A stretch of 52,563 bases of DNA from Hypsibius dujardini (Eukaryota > Tardigrada > Eutardigrada > Parachela > Hypsibiidae), in NCBI GenBank assembly GCA_001579985.1, contig LRSR01008790.1, positions 1-52,563 of the forward strand, given 5' to 3'. Below the pieces are notes generated by a model, which was not told where the DNA came from, made no database searches, and saw only the letters and a list, made by a program, of their open reading frames with translations. Positions 22,049 through 33,972 of this stretch are shown here, piece by piece. Positions within the stretch are counted from its first letter, which is position 1, and every line of letters starts with the position of its first letter. Position numbers and translations under genes: made by a program.

Positions 22049-23695
22049 CACAGTTATGGGAAACCGACAATGTTACAGTATGCGGACCCATGGATAGGCT
22101 AAATTAACATTGGCAAGACAGACACTTCGCATTTGGAGACTCAATTGAGCGATCCATTTTAATTCTTCTTTTACGCTCGCTAGATCATAGATTTGGAAAC
22201 AGGTGATCGCACTGTTACGTTCCACGACGAACTCCTTCAGGGCCGGTACGCCCGCAACCGACCAAGTTTTCACCCGGCTGACGATATCGTCACGCACGAC
22301 GGCCTACTCTTTGACGTGAAGACTGGCCGGTTGATCCACAAATTCGACCAATTTGAGCGCCACACATCCAACGGCTCCTTCCACCCGAGCGGAAATGAAA
22401 TCATCATTGACTCTGAAGTGGTGAGTTGTTTGGGCAGTGCATTAGCAATTTTGGTAGCTCATGTCTTGAATTGATATCTGGTGTCTTCTTTGTGTAGTGG
22501 GATTTGAGGAACTTCAAGCTGCTGAAATCGGTGTCGGCGTTCCATCAGTGTCAGTTGAAGTTTAACGCGTCTGGTGATGTGGTTTACGCCATTCACTACC
22601 CGGAGGATGTGGATGAGATTGAACAGATGACCACCGACTTCCCCGGCTCCTTTACGACTGTTGATTCGTTCAACTATAACACCATTTGTAAGTATATTAC
22701 CAAGAAGCGATTTCATGACTTGGAGTAGAGCTGTAGAAGGGATTGTGGTAGGCAGGTTGATTGATAGACTGATTGCTTGATTGGTTCATTTTACAAATTT
22801 CGTTCTACGACCTGAGACGTTCACGATGCTAGTACGAAGCAATTGGTTCGGCTGTTTCGAATTCTGAAGATGCGCCTAGAGTATCGCACTTATTTAATTA
22901 CTGCAATTTGTTTTCTTCCCGAAATCGTAGTTGGAATGGACCTCAAGAGGCGATTTAACGCCATGGCTCTCGACTCCATCGACAACCTGATCTGCCTTGC
23001 TGAGCCGTACAACGAGACATTCTGCACCTATGGTCGGCTCTTGCAGATCGGCGTGGAAAAGAGCGAGCTCGAGGTGGAGGAAGAGGAGGAAGACGATGAG
23101 GAAGACTACAGCTCCGACGACGACGACGAGGATGATGTCACCGGCTTTTTCGACGAAGACGAATATGACGGTGTGACTTCCTTCTGTCTTTATATCTACT
23201 TGCTGGTCGATCTGCTTTCTAATTATTTCTCTGTCAGTCTTCCTGTCTCTCTATCTGTCTCTGTATCATATGCCCTGTCAGTCTGCCTGTGTTTTTGTGA
23301 GTCTGTCAGTCAGTCTGTCTATGTCTGTGTGTCTCTCACCTTCTGTCAGTCTGGTCTGCCTGTCTGTCTGTCAGTCAGTCTGTCTATGTCTGTGTGTCTC
23401 TCGCCCTCTGTCAGTCTGGTCTGCCTGTCTGTCTGCCCGTTCATTTGCGTTTCCCTCCTAGACTGCCTCCTCAATACTCAAACTTATCCTTCAACTTTTA
23501 GACAATGAAGAGGAAGTGATGGATGACTGGTGGGACCCGAATGATGGCGACGAAGTGGCTGAACTCGATGGCGCAGAAGAGGAGGGCAGCGCCTCGGACG
23601 ATTGGACGGAGGACGAAAACGCCGGCGACGATGACGGCGATGATGATGAAGGAGATAGTGATAATTTTTACGAACTTGGCGACATCAACAATTAA
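15416..23695 (+). CDS. DCAF1: DCAF1 / VprBP, substrate receptor of CUL4-DDB1 ubiquitin ligase
   Basis: DCAF1 docks on DDB1 and presents substrates to CRL4 (and to EDD/DYRK2). Exons: 15416-15747, 15924-16098, 16325-16648, 17186-17713, 17877-18041, 18132-18317, 18388-18630, 18815-19116, 19383-19479, 19569-19842, 20230-20627, 21174-21911, 22184-22420, 22498-22687, 22931-23170, 23502-23695. The sum is 4623 bases, 1540 aa (human 1507). Domains: an acidic Ser/Asp N terminus; a long helical ARM-like region; a LisH motif at about 936-964 (EIDLLLLAHLESRDLTNTAS); a WD40 propeller preceded by the family block CPPFSLKKSHRCP and HIFSRFKPIG; and a Glu/Asp-rich tail from about residue 1430. The second DDB1-contact motif WDLR (1334-1337) is conserved. 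The first is FDVK (1297-1300) instead of WDVR. The start is the first ATG of the acidic exon. An in-frame ATTAAA overlaps the stop. Confidence 0.94.
16240..16281. repeat. (GAAT)n/(ATCA)n short array
   Basis: Small tetranucleotide tract in a DCAF1 intron, just upstream of the acceptor at 16324. Confidence 0.8.
17769..17850. repeat. (GACA)n array with CGACAGAC variants
   Basis: Ends about 25 bases before the acceptor of the DCAF1 exon at 17877, where it replaces most of the intron. Confidence 0.95.
19141..19263. repeat. (CTGT)n array, degenerate
   Basis: Array in a DCAF1 intron beginning about 25 bases after the donor at 19117, followed by a T-rich tract. Confidence 0.9.
20921..20939. other. 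Perfect 8-bp hairpin
   Basis: CCAAGTCTCCCAGACTTGG forms a perfect 8-bp stem with a CCC loop in a DCAF1 intron. No function can be inferred. Confidence 0.5.
21976..22051. repeat. (GACA)n array
   Basis: GACA array in the DCAF1 intron between 21911 and 22184. Confidence 0.95.
23200..23458. repeat. CTGT-derived array with about 70-bp higher-order duplication
   Basis: In the last DCAF1 intron the array carries two near-identical blocks (about 23300-23365 and 23370-23430) containing TCTATGTCTGTGTGTCTCTC and CAGTCTGGTCTGCCTGTCTG, so it has been duplicated above the tetramer level. Confidence 0.85.
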
Positions 23696-24495
23696 ACTAT
23701 AGTTAAAAACTTTTCCTTTGCGAACAAGGTAGAAAATTTTTCTTTCCCCTGCCTTGTCTTCCGTCTGGTATTGGATTGAAGACTTATATATACCGTAGGC
23801 ATGTTCCTCCTCCTATGGTTGAAAGTTCTTACATGGCGGTTTTTCAGTGTAACCACATTTTCCACGTTACACACCGGTTTGTCAACTCATACTCTCCGTA
23901 TATGAATTTATATGGAGTAAATTCCTGGAAAAAACGCACTGTACTTTTCGCGGTCGACTCAACTCTATCTCTCGATGAAAACCCGCACTGAAATATCTGA
24001 TTGGTCGATACAAGTTCAGGCGGAGCCACATATGCGATTCGACCAATTCTAAACTACGATGAAATGAAGCGGTCCAATTACGACACGTTATTTACGTCAC
24101 CACGCCCGCTGGGTGGGGCAACTAGGTCACGCTGCACGCCGCGCATGCGATCATCGAACGCAGAGAGCGGAACAGATGCAGACACACCGCGAGGCATAGA
24201 AAGTTTCTCCATCATCTCGAATTTGTGTGGAGATTTCTCTCGCATTAGAACTTGAATGCCTTGAGATTTTCACGTGGATTCCAGCTGAGGTCCACGAACT
24301 TTATTTGTCTTTGACCTGTCAGAAATTCCTTTTATCCTTCCTCTCCTAAAAAGTCATTTATTTCTGTTTATCATCTATGCCGCAAGTGACGAATTTTCCC
24401 CTTCGCCCCGTCGCTTGATTTACTGATTCGCGCGCCCATCGGGGACATTTTTCTCCGCCCAATCAAGAAATCAATCAACCCTGGCAACGCTCAAC
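23696..24495. promoter_or_regulatory. DCAF1 3' / RBBP6 promoter gap
   Basis: 800 bases between two tandem genes. The right half is GC-richer and promoter-like: CACGCCC near 24101, TTCGCGCGCCC near 24427 (E2F/GC-type) and a CCAAT pentamer near 24460, close to the RBBP6 start. No TATA box was seen. No coding ORF is supported. Confidence 0.45.
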
Positions 24496-27400
24496 ATGGT
24501 CATGGCTGACGCCGTCATCCATTTCCGCTTCAAAAACGAGAAGGACTCGGATGTGAAGAAATTCCCCTTCGCCGGAGCCGCCACGACGGTGCGAGAGCTC
24601 AAGGATTACATCACGCAGAAGCATCGCTTGGATAATCCGAGTACGCGGCCGGATAAGCGGCAGGCACCGTCGGAGCTCTCCATTGAAAATTTGGAGACTG
24701 GATTAGGTGTGTCGATGTCTGTGTGGCCGTAATTCTGGACCGACCGGGTTTGAGCCTTTAAGAGCTGCTCGAAAAGTGGTTTTAACTCGGCCAGCCTAGA
24801 ATTACGTCCAATTGTTATTTCCGTGCGCGGCGGGCCCGGACGGCCGTAATTATGCATTGACTGAGTTTGAGCCATTTTTGATTCGCACAGCGCATGACAG
24901 CCGTACTGACAAGTAGCTCTTATTCAGTCATGCCAGCATTACGACCATGTGTTTTTCTCGCTGTTGACGGGGATATTCTGAAGTTTTACCTGTTTTTTCC
25001 CCTCCTTTTAGTGTACATATCAGATGAGACAGACATTCCCAATGGAACCACTGTGATTGTGTCGCGGAAGTTGGCCGGTGGAGAAGGTTCCAGCAGTGAC
25101 GTTGCAGCTCAAGCAGCCGCGGCGGCGGTTGAGCAGCAGCAACCGGCCAGTGATTCCTCCCCGGCGTCCTCGCAGAGCCAGCTGGCTAAACCTCCAGTGC
25201 CGCGAAAGGTGATCAAACGCACCGGATCGGATCTGAATGAAGCTTACTTCTACAAGGGTAAGTCACAGACATCGACATTGTTTCCTAGCGTTGATTGATT
25301 CATTTACATACGGGCAAAGTGAGTGTTGAAGGGATGCTTATTTTGATGTGAAATCTTCTTGTTAGGGAATATGTTTACTCTGTTAAAAATAATCAATAGG
25401 TGCGGAATTCGATTTTTTGTTGGGGTTGGTCAAATTAGCGATCATGGTGTCGTGGTGAGTTTTGACAGGTGTGGAAGATAATCACCGAAGGCGTCATTTT
25501 GTGAAGCGTTGATTGATTGATTGACTCGTAATAGAACATTCCGTTCCTTGACATTCTTTTGCCAGTATCACGAATGAAGAGTTTTGGGGGTTTAGTTGCT
25601 GAAATAGATGTGTAATCCGTGATTTAACCGGTCAAATTAAACATATGACGTGTTTGAGTTGAGGAAGTCTTATTATTGTCGAGGCATTGATTGGTTGTTA
25701 AGAGCTCATTAACTGGAATTTAATTCATCCATTTTTCCCTCGGGTGTTGTGAAATTCATGTATTTGCTATTGCTGGATTTATGATATTGTTTCAGATCAA
25801 ATTCATTTAGTATTTGTTGCAATTCTACATTTCATTTTCGTGTCTTTGAGCCTTCGAAGAAGAATAAGGGAGTGTTTTTAAATGAAGTTCACAATCGTTG
25901 ATTGAGTGATTTGAATAGAATCGTTATATTGTATTTACTTCCGCCTCTGTTTCCCCTGTTTCTTCCCCATGTGTTTGCAATATATTATATCTCTTTTAAA
26001 ATCGTGTCGGTGGGCTCAAACATCGGTGATCAAAATGTCAGTTTAATTTAAATTTAATTTAGATTGTTAGTGTCACTTGATGTTGCTTAAAAGCATTATT
26101 CTCCCCTTCTCTCTAGACTCAGATGCCGCGGTTAATGGAGGCCTTGCCACCGGCGGACTGAGCGACCCGAAATGGGTGGAGTTGGGCTTTGTGGGGAAAA
26201 TTAAACAGGTAAATTTCGCGGAAATTGTCTCCTTGAACGTTTCCGGGAAGGCAACTTACCCTTCGAACGCTTCCGGGAAGACAACTTACCCTTTGAACTT
26301 TTTCTCGGGCCATTTTTTTTGTCTCCTACTTAATTTTTGCTCTCCTTTCAGGATACGAATCTCTCGGAATGCACCTGGCTGCTGGAGAAGAACCAGTCGT
26401 ACGCTCTGCAGTACCAGTGTCTTTTATACTACGATCACACAGTGTGAGTACATCTCGAGCGAAAACACGCAAATGCAATTGGGCCTGTCATTCCTTGCCA
26501 ATTGCGTACAAATAGGAATGGCAAAAACTAAAATTAGTTAAAAATGAATTTAGTTAGTTTCTTTTAATAAAAAACACTTTTAGTCTAGTTTTAGTCGACT
26601 AATTTTAGTTCATAGTTTTTACCTCGGACGAGAGGGAAGCAGGGACTATTTTAGTGTGTAACCTAACACAAAATGTGTAAAACTAAAACATTGTGTGTAA
26701 ATCTAAATGGCTTAAGGTTTACACACTTTTTGACATTTTATAGCTGTATATTCGTAGAAATAAAATTTAAGAAATGTTCTCAAGCAATCTACGCCAATAA
26801 ACGCTGTACGCGGACAGTGGGTAAAGGCAGTGTAGTCTTGTACATACCTGAAAATTCAAATCAATACAATCAAGTCGGACAATCTCCTCTGGACTGCAAG
26901 AAAGTAAGTAGTGCTTGTTACGCCGGCGTTTTTGAGGAGGCCAAGGAACCGAAACAAGAGGAAGAGATTTTTGGGAAAGTTCAGTTCTAATATGTTCATG
27001 GTTTTGTCTGAGATTAACAATTTCTCGTCCTTGCGTATCGGTTTATGAAAAAAAAACAGTACTTTAACTTATATTATAACGTTATTATTGATTTTGGGGT
27101 GCTTGTGTAAACCTTAATTCTCCCTTAAAATAGTCCCTGGAAGGAAGAAATGAAATTAAAATCACGGGCTGGGAGTGTTTGGTGTGCCGCCAAATGAATA
27201 AAAATATTGAGCTAATGCCGATCGACTCCAAATTGAATTTGGCATGAGAAAATATAAAAATACATGTTTGAATGTATTTTTAAAAATTGAAATAGTTTAC
27301 AATGAAAATAAAGGAAAATAGTGAGCGTTCAATCAATCAAGCACTTGCTCACAGCACAACCTCGCTGGGAAGTCTTTTTCTTCTTTATTCTTTTTTGAAA

Positions 27401-30400
27401 CCGGTAATGTGATTTCCACGCGGAGACCCCAATGATAAATCACGGTAAATGGACAGCCATTTTTTAAAAAAATTCACGCCGATCGGGAGGGAAAATCTCC
27501 ATTACTGCCCGAGTTAGGTGAAGAGTTTTCCATTTGATTGATTCGCAACACGGATGGTTGACAGATTAATGAATTTCATTAAATTGAAAATAATATTGAA
27601 TATTTTCTCGGCAAGCTGCACCGAAAGTGTGTTTTGTTGTTGGCCGAAAGTGATTCCCTCAGCATGCAGTAGTTGGACAGAGTTTTTTCCCCATCCCGTG
27701 CAGGTACGTCCATCGAGCGTCTCGGGCGTCCAGCACCGCATACTGCACAAAATGCCAAGTCAAAGGTCACTGGGCCAACGCCTGTACCGCGGCCATGGAC
27801 TACAACAGCCCGGTCGGCGGCGGGATGCATCGGCGGAACGGCGGCGTGCGAGCGCCCACTGTCTTGGCCAGCACTGTCACCACAAACCCACAGGCTTACG
27901 CCTCCGTGCCTGTCGACAGGTATGAACTGCGTGCATTTTAGGCAAGTGAAATTAGCGAACTGCCCCTTCCCCGGGAAACAGTGAAATATGCAGGCTGTTG
28001 ACACATATTTATTAATTCACCGGGCCAGACGTTGAGGTCCTTGAGCGTTGTCTTAACATGTTCTGTTGCAGTGGAGAGTATGAAGACATTCCGCCGGAGC
28101 TGCGATGCGGCATCTGTCAGGGTCTGATCAGAGATGCCGTCACCATGCCTTGTTGTGATAAAAGTTTCTGTGATTCCTGTAAGTCCTTACACCACTCCCT
28201 AATGTATAACTGATTTATCGTGCACGTAAAAGTCGCATAGTTCTTACTGTCTTCCTTTCTCCCCGATAGGTGTACAAAATTTGCTCATAAGTGACACCGG
28301 AAGTGTCTGTCCCAACTGCAAGGCCGAGGTGCAGCTGGACAGTTGCACGGCCAACTCGCTCCTCCGCGACTCGGTGGCCAAGTGGGAACGCGAGATGCAG
28401 GTTAAGCGGCAGAAACGGAAGGATGACGTCCTGTCTGCTGGGCGATCGTACGTTTGCCTTGAACTGGCACCTCCGTGTCTCTTTGGTCGTCTTTGTATGC
28501 CTTTTTTCACCTTTCCACACCGTTTTCCTGATTTAGTGCTAGCGATGGAATTAAGAAGGAACCGACTACCTCGCCGGCCAACGCCGCTCATCCCTTGAAT
28601 CACGGCGGTACTCGACCGAACTTCTACAACAGGAATCAGGCAATGAGCACCAATCGGTCTGAAGGCGGAAATCAGCAGTTTGTAAGGGTGAGTCATTCGT
28701 CCTTTTTGGCATTCCCATCTTCTCGGCTTGCCAGACAAGACAGGTGGGGCAACCCAGCCCGTTGATTCAGTCATATACAGACAAGAAGACCGATTCAGAC
28801 AGTGATAGACAAATCATAATTGTGACGTAATAGACAGCCAAGCCGCTCATTCAGGCAAACACACCGTCATTCAGGCAAGCACACTGTCATTCAGACATAG
28901 ACAGACAGTTTGTAATGGAGACATATAAACCGTTCGTTCAGGTATCAGATAGTGCCAGACGGTGATTCAGACCCAGGCAGATAGACAAACTTACTGTTTC
29001 TCCACGTAGCAGTGAACAGGCAGACCGCGATGAGGACAGAGAAATCAGATTGTATTTTAGACAGGGACAGACCGCTCACGCATATTTCAAAGAGGTCATA
29101 AGCATAATTCTGGCAGAGACAAGGGTAGTTTTTAATTTGGTAATTACCAAATGCTCCATCGATAGTAATTTAATACATTTTTCGCAAATTTCAGGGTCAG
29201 CAGCAGAATGACGGACCGAGATCGGCGAACGAGCCAATGCGCATCGGCTCCGTCCTGGGTCGCAGCAATCCCTCCTCCGTTACTGCCAGTATGTTTCAGC
29301 AGCCGCCTCAACAGCAGCAACAACAGCAACGCATCCCCTCCTCTGGCGGATTTCCCCTCGCATCGACCAACTTCATGGGCAACACAGTGCAGCAACGTCT
29401 ACGAGGGGATATTCGACCGCCTGCCAATCCCATGCCTTTCTTTCCCCCACCGTAGGCTGAAAAGACTTTTCACATCTCGTGTCTGTCTGTCTATCATGCT
29501 TATCAGCTAATTTATCTGTGTGTTATATTGTAGATTTTCCGATTTCTCTGGCTTCATGGGAGCCGCCGGCTTTCCCATGGATCCGTCCTCTTTCACCGCC
29601 ATGCGTCGGCTGCCCAGTCATGCCGCGTATATGGCACGCATGGGATACGGCGCCTTCATGGGCGTTCCTGGTGGAGCGCAGAGTGGTAAGTGTGGAGACG
29701 TTGCAGTGTTAGGTGTGACTGAGAGGCAAGTCTGGAAACTGATGTTTAATTAAATTACCAAAGTTGTTGGGGTCATTTGCGGAATGTGAATTTTTCGATT
29801 AAAATCCGATAAAATTAGCAATCGATTGTATTCGTGACACCTGTTGATCGTGATTCGTGAATCCACAAGTAAAATCGGGAAATCATTCCAGAGAAATTTT
29901 GTTAAAATTAATTAACACCAATTCAAGTCACGTTATTAAATTTCATTTTAGTTTTGATAAATAACATTAAAATTACAATTTATTAATTAAAACATTGTTT
30001 TTAAATATTACTTGTTAGCGATGGGATTTATTTTGTCGACGGACAGTTGCAATAGCCAATCAACGCAATATTTTTATATTAAGTTATCCCGTTTCCTGAC
30101 CTGGCCCTGTTTGCTTATCTTCCAGTTGCGATGCAGCAGCAATTGCAGCGAAGCTTAGCCGCCCAGGCTCAGCAGCAACAGCAGCAGCAGGGCGGCGGAG
30201 TTTCCTCCCTCCCTAATCTGCGCATCACCCGGACCCCGAATCAACAGCCGAAAGTGCCGGTTCAGTCACCCTTCGACTCCTCCTCCTCCTCCCAAGACCG
30301 ACGTTCATCGCCCGACAAGCCATCGTCCCGGTCTGACGACTACCGCGATAAGGATCGCCGGGATAAGGAGGATGACCGGCGACGCGGTGGTGACGACCGG

Positions 30401-33146
30401 AGCAAGTACGATGACCGTGATCGACGGTCTGGTGAGAAGCGCCGCAGCAGCCATGACGATCGACGGAGTCCTGACCAACGGAGTCGGCGGGATGTCTCGC
30501 CGCGCGATCGAAGCAGTAAGCGGCCGCGAGTGGACTCACCCGATCGGAGGAGTGACGTAAAGAAGGAGTCTAGCGGTGGGTCGTCGTCGCTGTCTTCGAG
30601 GATGGACGGTGGTTCGAAGCAGGCGATGGAGAAGGAGCGGGAGCGGTCGCGGAAGGAGATTACACCGCCTTCGAAGGGTAAGCTGTCGATAGGTCTTGTC
30701 TGCCGGCGCATTATGGTCTCTCTGCCATTGGTCTGCATGTGCAGGATGGTTCTGTTTGCGTCGACATGGTTCGTAGTGTCGACTACTTTTGTATTAGCGG
30801 TTCCTACTCGTTCTGTCTGTCTTGTGTAGTCCTGTCTGTCGACTCTGTGTCATTGTCTGCCATCTGTCTGCCTGTATCGGCTGTTTTGTCTGGTCTTGCA
30901 TGCTGCCACTGCAGTTGAAGCGGTTCCGTCTGTTCGTCATGCTCCTCCTTTGCTTTTCTGCCTGGCTTGTCCTTTTGACTGGTTTTACATATCTGTCTTG
31001 ATTGTTCCTGTGCCTTGCTCGGTGCTTCTCTGACTGTTCCGGTTCTTGGTGTCTGATATTGTTCGTCTGTACGAACTGTCTGTATTGACTGCCTCAACTC
31101 AGAGCGTATGCTTTCTTGGCACTCTCCTCATCCGTGGGATTGTACCGTAAACCCATACGAAAACTAATGAGATATTCAAACAGCCTCGATTACGGGAGAC
31201 GGACAATTGCAGCATTTTCATCCGTCTTGGGCCTGTTCGACATTTTTTTGTTTATTGTCGTTGTCTGTTTTGTTTCTTTCCGGTCTGACTCATCCGAATT
31301 TAATCCATTTTTGTCCTCCACATTGCAGTCGCATCTTCCAGTCGAGCAATGGAGAAGGAAGTCCTACGGGATGTCAAATCCGAGAAGCCTGACAACCGGT
31401 CCGTCCGACTGCGCGAGCTGGAACCACTGCGGCCGGAAGAGAAGGAGACCAGACCGAAGCTGCAGCAGCCGGACGAATCTAGAGAGGTGCGGATCAAACA
31501 GGAAGAGAAGGAGACCTCAACCAGGCCTAAAGCGTCCGAGGAAAAGGTCGCCGTCAAGTCCCCAGCGCCGCCTTCGGCAAAGGTGAAGATTGAGGCACCA
31601 TCATCCACCCCACCGCCATCCTCGACTGCGGCCAGGCCGACAATCCGGAAGGACACTGGGAGTTTCTTTAAGGACGCGGCGGGGCGGACAGAACGTGCCG
31701 CACCCACGAAGACCAGCGAACAGCCGGTGTCGGCTGCCGCTCCCAAGAAGGACTCACCGCCGCCCGCGGTCCGCGTTCTGATCCGGGCACCGTCCCCCGG
31801 ACTGGTGACCGTGCCTGTGAAAACTTCTACGAGTACGACGGAGGAACAGGGCAATGCGTCGGACCACTCCGATACTGCCGTGAAAGAGCGTTCAGGTATA
31901 ATAAAGCTTGAGTTTTATTCTCGGAATAATAATAATCAAACGGGTTTGTTAAAAAATAAGTTATGTATGGTTTGTTTATTCAGTTTCTTTTTTTTTATTT
32001 GCCGTGACAGGAGCCTTTTTACAGCGACTAATGTGTTTAGCTATTCATTTTCGTTGAAACAAATTTTGTTTATTGTTTACGGCACATTTAATGTGATTTA
32101 CGATGTTATTCCTCACCATATTTGAGTAGAATGGATATTTTATTCTTATTTCTTTAGGCGAGTCCAAGAAGGAGAGATCATCGAAGAAGGACAAGTCGTC
32201 CCGGTCATCCCGTAAAGACAAGGACCGAAAACCCTCTAAGTCCTCCCGCGAAAAGCGTGCCCGCAGTGCGTCCAGCGAGAAACGCTCCACCAAACGGCGC
32301 TCCGACAAGAAACGCTCCGCCCCCGAGGACGATGGCGTCTTCCTTGGGCACATCCAGCATCCTGACGGCGTGGAGGTTGATGACGGCACGGCTGGGGAGC
32401 ACCGCGATGAGCAGCAACCACCAGTCCGCTCGGAAAAGCGTTCCCACAAGTCTTCCCGCTCCTCCCGGAAGGACAAGGAATCAAAATCGTCTCGTAACCG
32501 GAGCCCTTCGCGCGAATCGCGGAAGCGAGAGAGCCGGCGGAACAGCGAAAACGACGAGATGTCCTCCGTTAATAACAACAAAGGTATCCCGAATTCGGAA
32601 CAGCAACCTGACAAGGAGCGCTCCAAAAAGGAACGCAGCAAAAAGTCCTCCCACAAATCTTCCAAGTCCTCGCGGAACAAGGAGAAGTATTCCAAGTCTT
32701 CAAACGAGAAGACCGCCGACGGTGATGCTGTAGATTCGGCTTCTTCATCCTTGAGAAAGGACAAGACGGTTCAGGACGCGCGCGTAATGTTGGATGAAAA
32801 GCGACGGCAGGATTCCTCCGCGGGGCGACTAAACGGCGACGGACGGGGTAGTGATCGGGACTCGCAAGAGTACGAGCGAATTTCGTCGAGGAAGTCCGAC
32901 CAAGCCGGCAGCGGGGACGCCGATGAGGATGCCGGTGGTGGGGGGAAGTCTTCCAAGTCCACTCGGCACAAGTCGAAATCGAAGAAGGACAAGTCTTCAA
33001 AGTCGTCGCGCGGGGAAAAACACTCCTCGCGGAGCTCACCGAGCGGGGAGAAGCGGCATAAGAAGAAGAAGCATCGTCGGGATAAGAGGGAGACCGGTGA
33101 TGGTGGGAGGAGTCCCGCGGGGGACGATGACGACCGGCAGGAGTGA
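24496..33146 (+). CDS. RBBP6: RBBP6-type protein (DWNN, zinc knuckle, RING/U-box, RS-rich tail)
   Basis: RBBP6 (fly Snama, yeast Mpe1) is an E3-like component of the pre-mRNA 3'-end cleavage and polyadenylation machinery. Exons: 24496-24706, 25012-25257, 26117-26208, 26352-26443, 27704-27919, 28072-28178, 28270-28447, 28537-28687, 29195-29451, 29534-29685, 30126-30677, 31329-31895, 32158-33146; 3810 bases, 1269 aa. A DWNN ubiquitin-like domain (IHFRFKNEKD to GTTVIVSRKL) is followed by a CCHC knuckle CTKCQVKGHWANAC and a RING-like domain (CGIC, MPCCDKSFCDSC, CPNC) with family spacing. Then come Gln-rich (29195-30200) and Ser/Arg/Lys/Asp-rich segments. The two exons at 26117-26208 and 26352-26443 encode a segment not recognised in other RBBP6 proteins, but their phases fit. 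The alternative start is ATG 24502. A GTATGT donor four bases after the TGA and an acceptor near 33325 suggest a 3'UTR intron. Confidence 0.88.
24725..24873. repeat. Pair of about 32-bp direct repeats 117 bp apart
   Basis: 24725-24756 and 24842-24873 both begin GGCCGTAATT and end GTTTGAGCC, with several changes between. They are in RBBP6 intron 1. A related fragment, CCGAGTTTGAGCC, occurs near 40660. Confidence 0.6.
26513..26623. mobile_element. Short MITE, copy 1 (GGAATGGCAAAAA family)
   Basis: Begins TAGGAATGGCAAAAACTAAA and ends with the inverted form of AACTAAAATTAG plus GTTTTTACC, in RBBP6 intron 4. The left end matches that of the element at 42738-42831, which defines a two-copy family in this window. 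Confidence 0.6.
28790..29060. repeat. Degenerate GACA-type sequence
   Basis: Loosely repeated CAGACA/TCAGAC words in the RBBP6 intron before 29195. It looks like an old, decayed array. Confidence 0.5.
30815..31090. repeat. Degenerate CTGT-type sequence
   Basis: Decayed CTGTCT-rich stretch in the RBBP6 intron between 30677 and 31329. Confidence 0.5.
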
Positions 33147-33953
33147 GGTATGTGTGGACGAATCTGACTGTTGGAGTGGTTGTGGGTGGATTTCGATTTC
33201 TTTGGAGGGTGAAATGAGAAAATGTCAACGACTTTTCTGAAGATATCCTGGGCGTCCGCCCTCCGCCTACCCTTGCCTGGTTCCTGTGGATACTATCCTG
33301 TGTAACTTTATATTCTTCTTTCCAGATATGATGATGGCTTATGTTCTTCCCCCTCTTTTCACGGTGCTGGAGCCCGCGAATCTGCGCCGGGCTACTTTAT
33401 TCTCTTCTACATCAGCGAGGTATAGATTTCCGCTGCTACCGCACACCAAAAAATATCTCCAGAGTAAGTAAATTTCCTGCCCTGTTATATTATTGTTGTC
33501 CTATTTGTTATATTATTGTTTGCTGTATAACATGTTTACTCTCTCTTTATAGGAGAAAATCACACCAAAAAAAAGATCACTAGAGGTTGGGGATGAAAAC
33601 AAAAAATAGTCTTTTTCAGCTTTATATGTACATAAATAATTGAGGCTTTTATCGTATAAATGTTTGTTGTTGCATCGTGTTTTGACGCGGAAAAAATTGC
33701 CGGAAAAACGTCTTCACGGGTTCTTATGTTTAATTAACTACGCATCGGTCGTACAGCAGGACTGACATTGTCTTCTAGTACTTTGCTTTTTGTTTCGTTG
33801 TTCCGGTTACTGAAATTTCTTATTGACTGTGAAGATTGCCTTCTTATGTGTGCAGTACTTAAAAGCCAATAGCGTACACGTGTATTCCCCATTTCACTGT
33901 CAGAAAACGGAACAACATGTGTCCAATAGAAGGGATCAAACCGTAGGGGACAT

Positions 33954-33959
33954 TTTATT
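33954..33959 (-). terminator. Poly(A) signal of the astacin-like gene
   Basis: AATAAA on the minus strand, only 14 bases beyond the stop codon, implying a very short 3'UTR. Confidence 0.65.
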
Positions 33960-33972
33960 TGAGAGCCGAAGT

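Noticed and set aside
26673-26990. 105-aa plus-strand ORF in an RBBP6 intron
   Set aside because: No recognised homology, and AT-rich codon use unlike the neighbouring exons. It would only matter as an unlisted exon with splice support, which is not seen.
32045-32764. 239-aa minus-strand ORF opposite the RBBP6 tail, and similar ORFs at 31300-31854 and 32569-33228
   Set aside because: Shadows of a low-complexity Lys/Ser/Arg coding exon, whose composition removes stops from the opposite strand.
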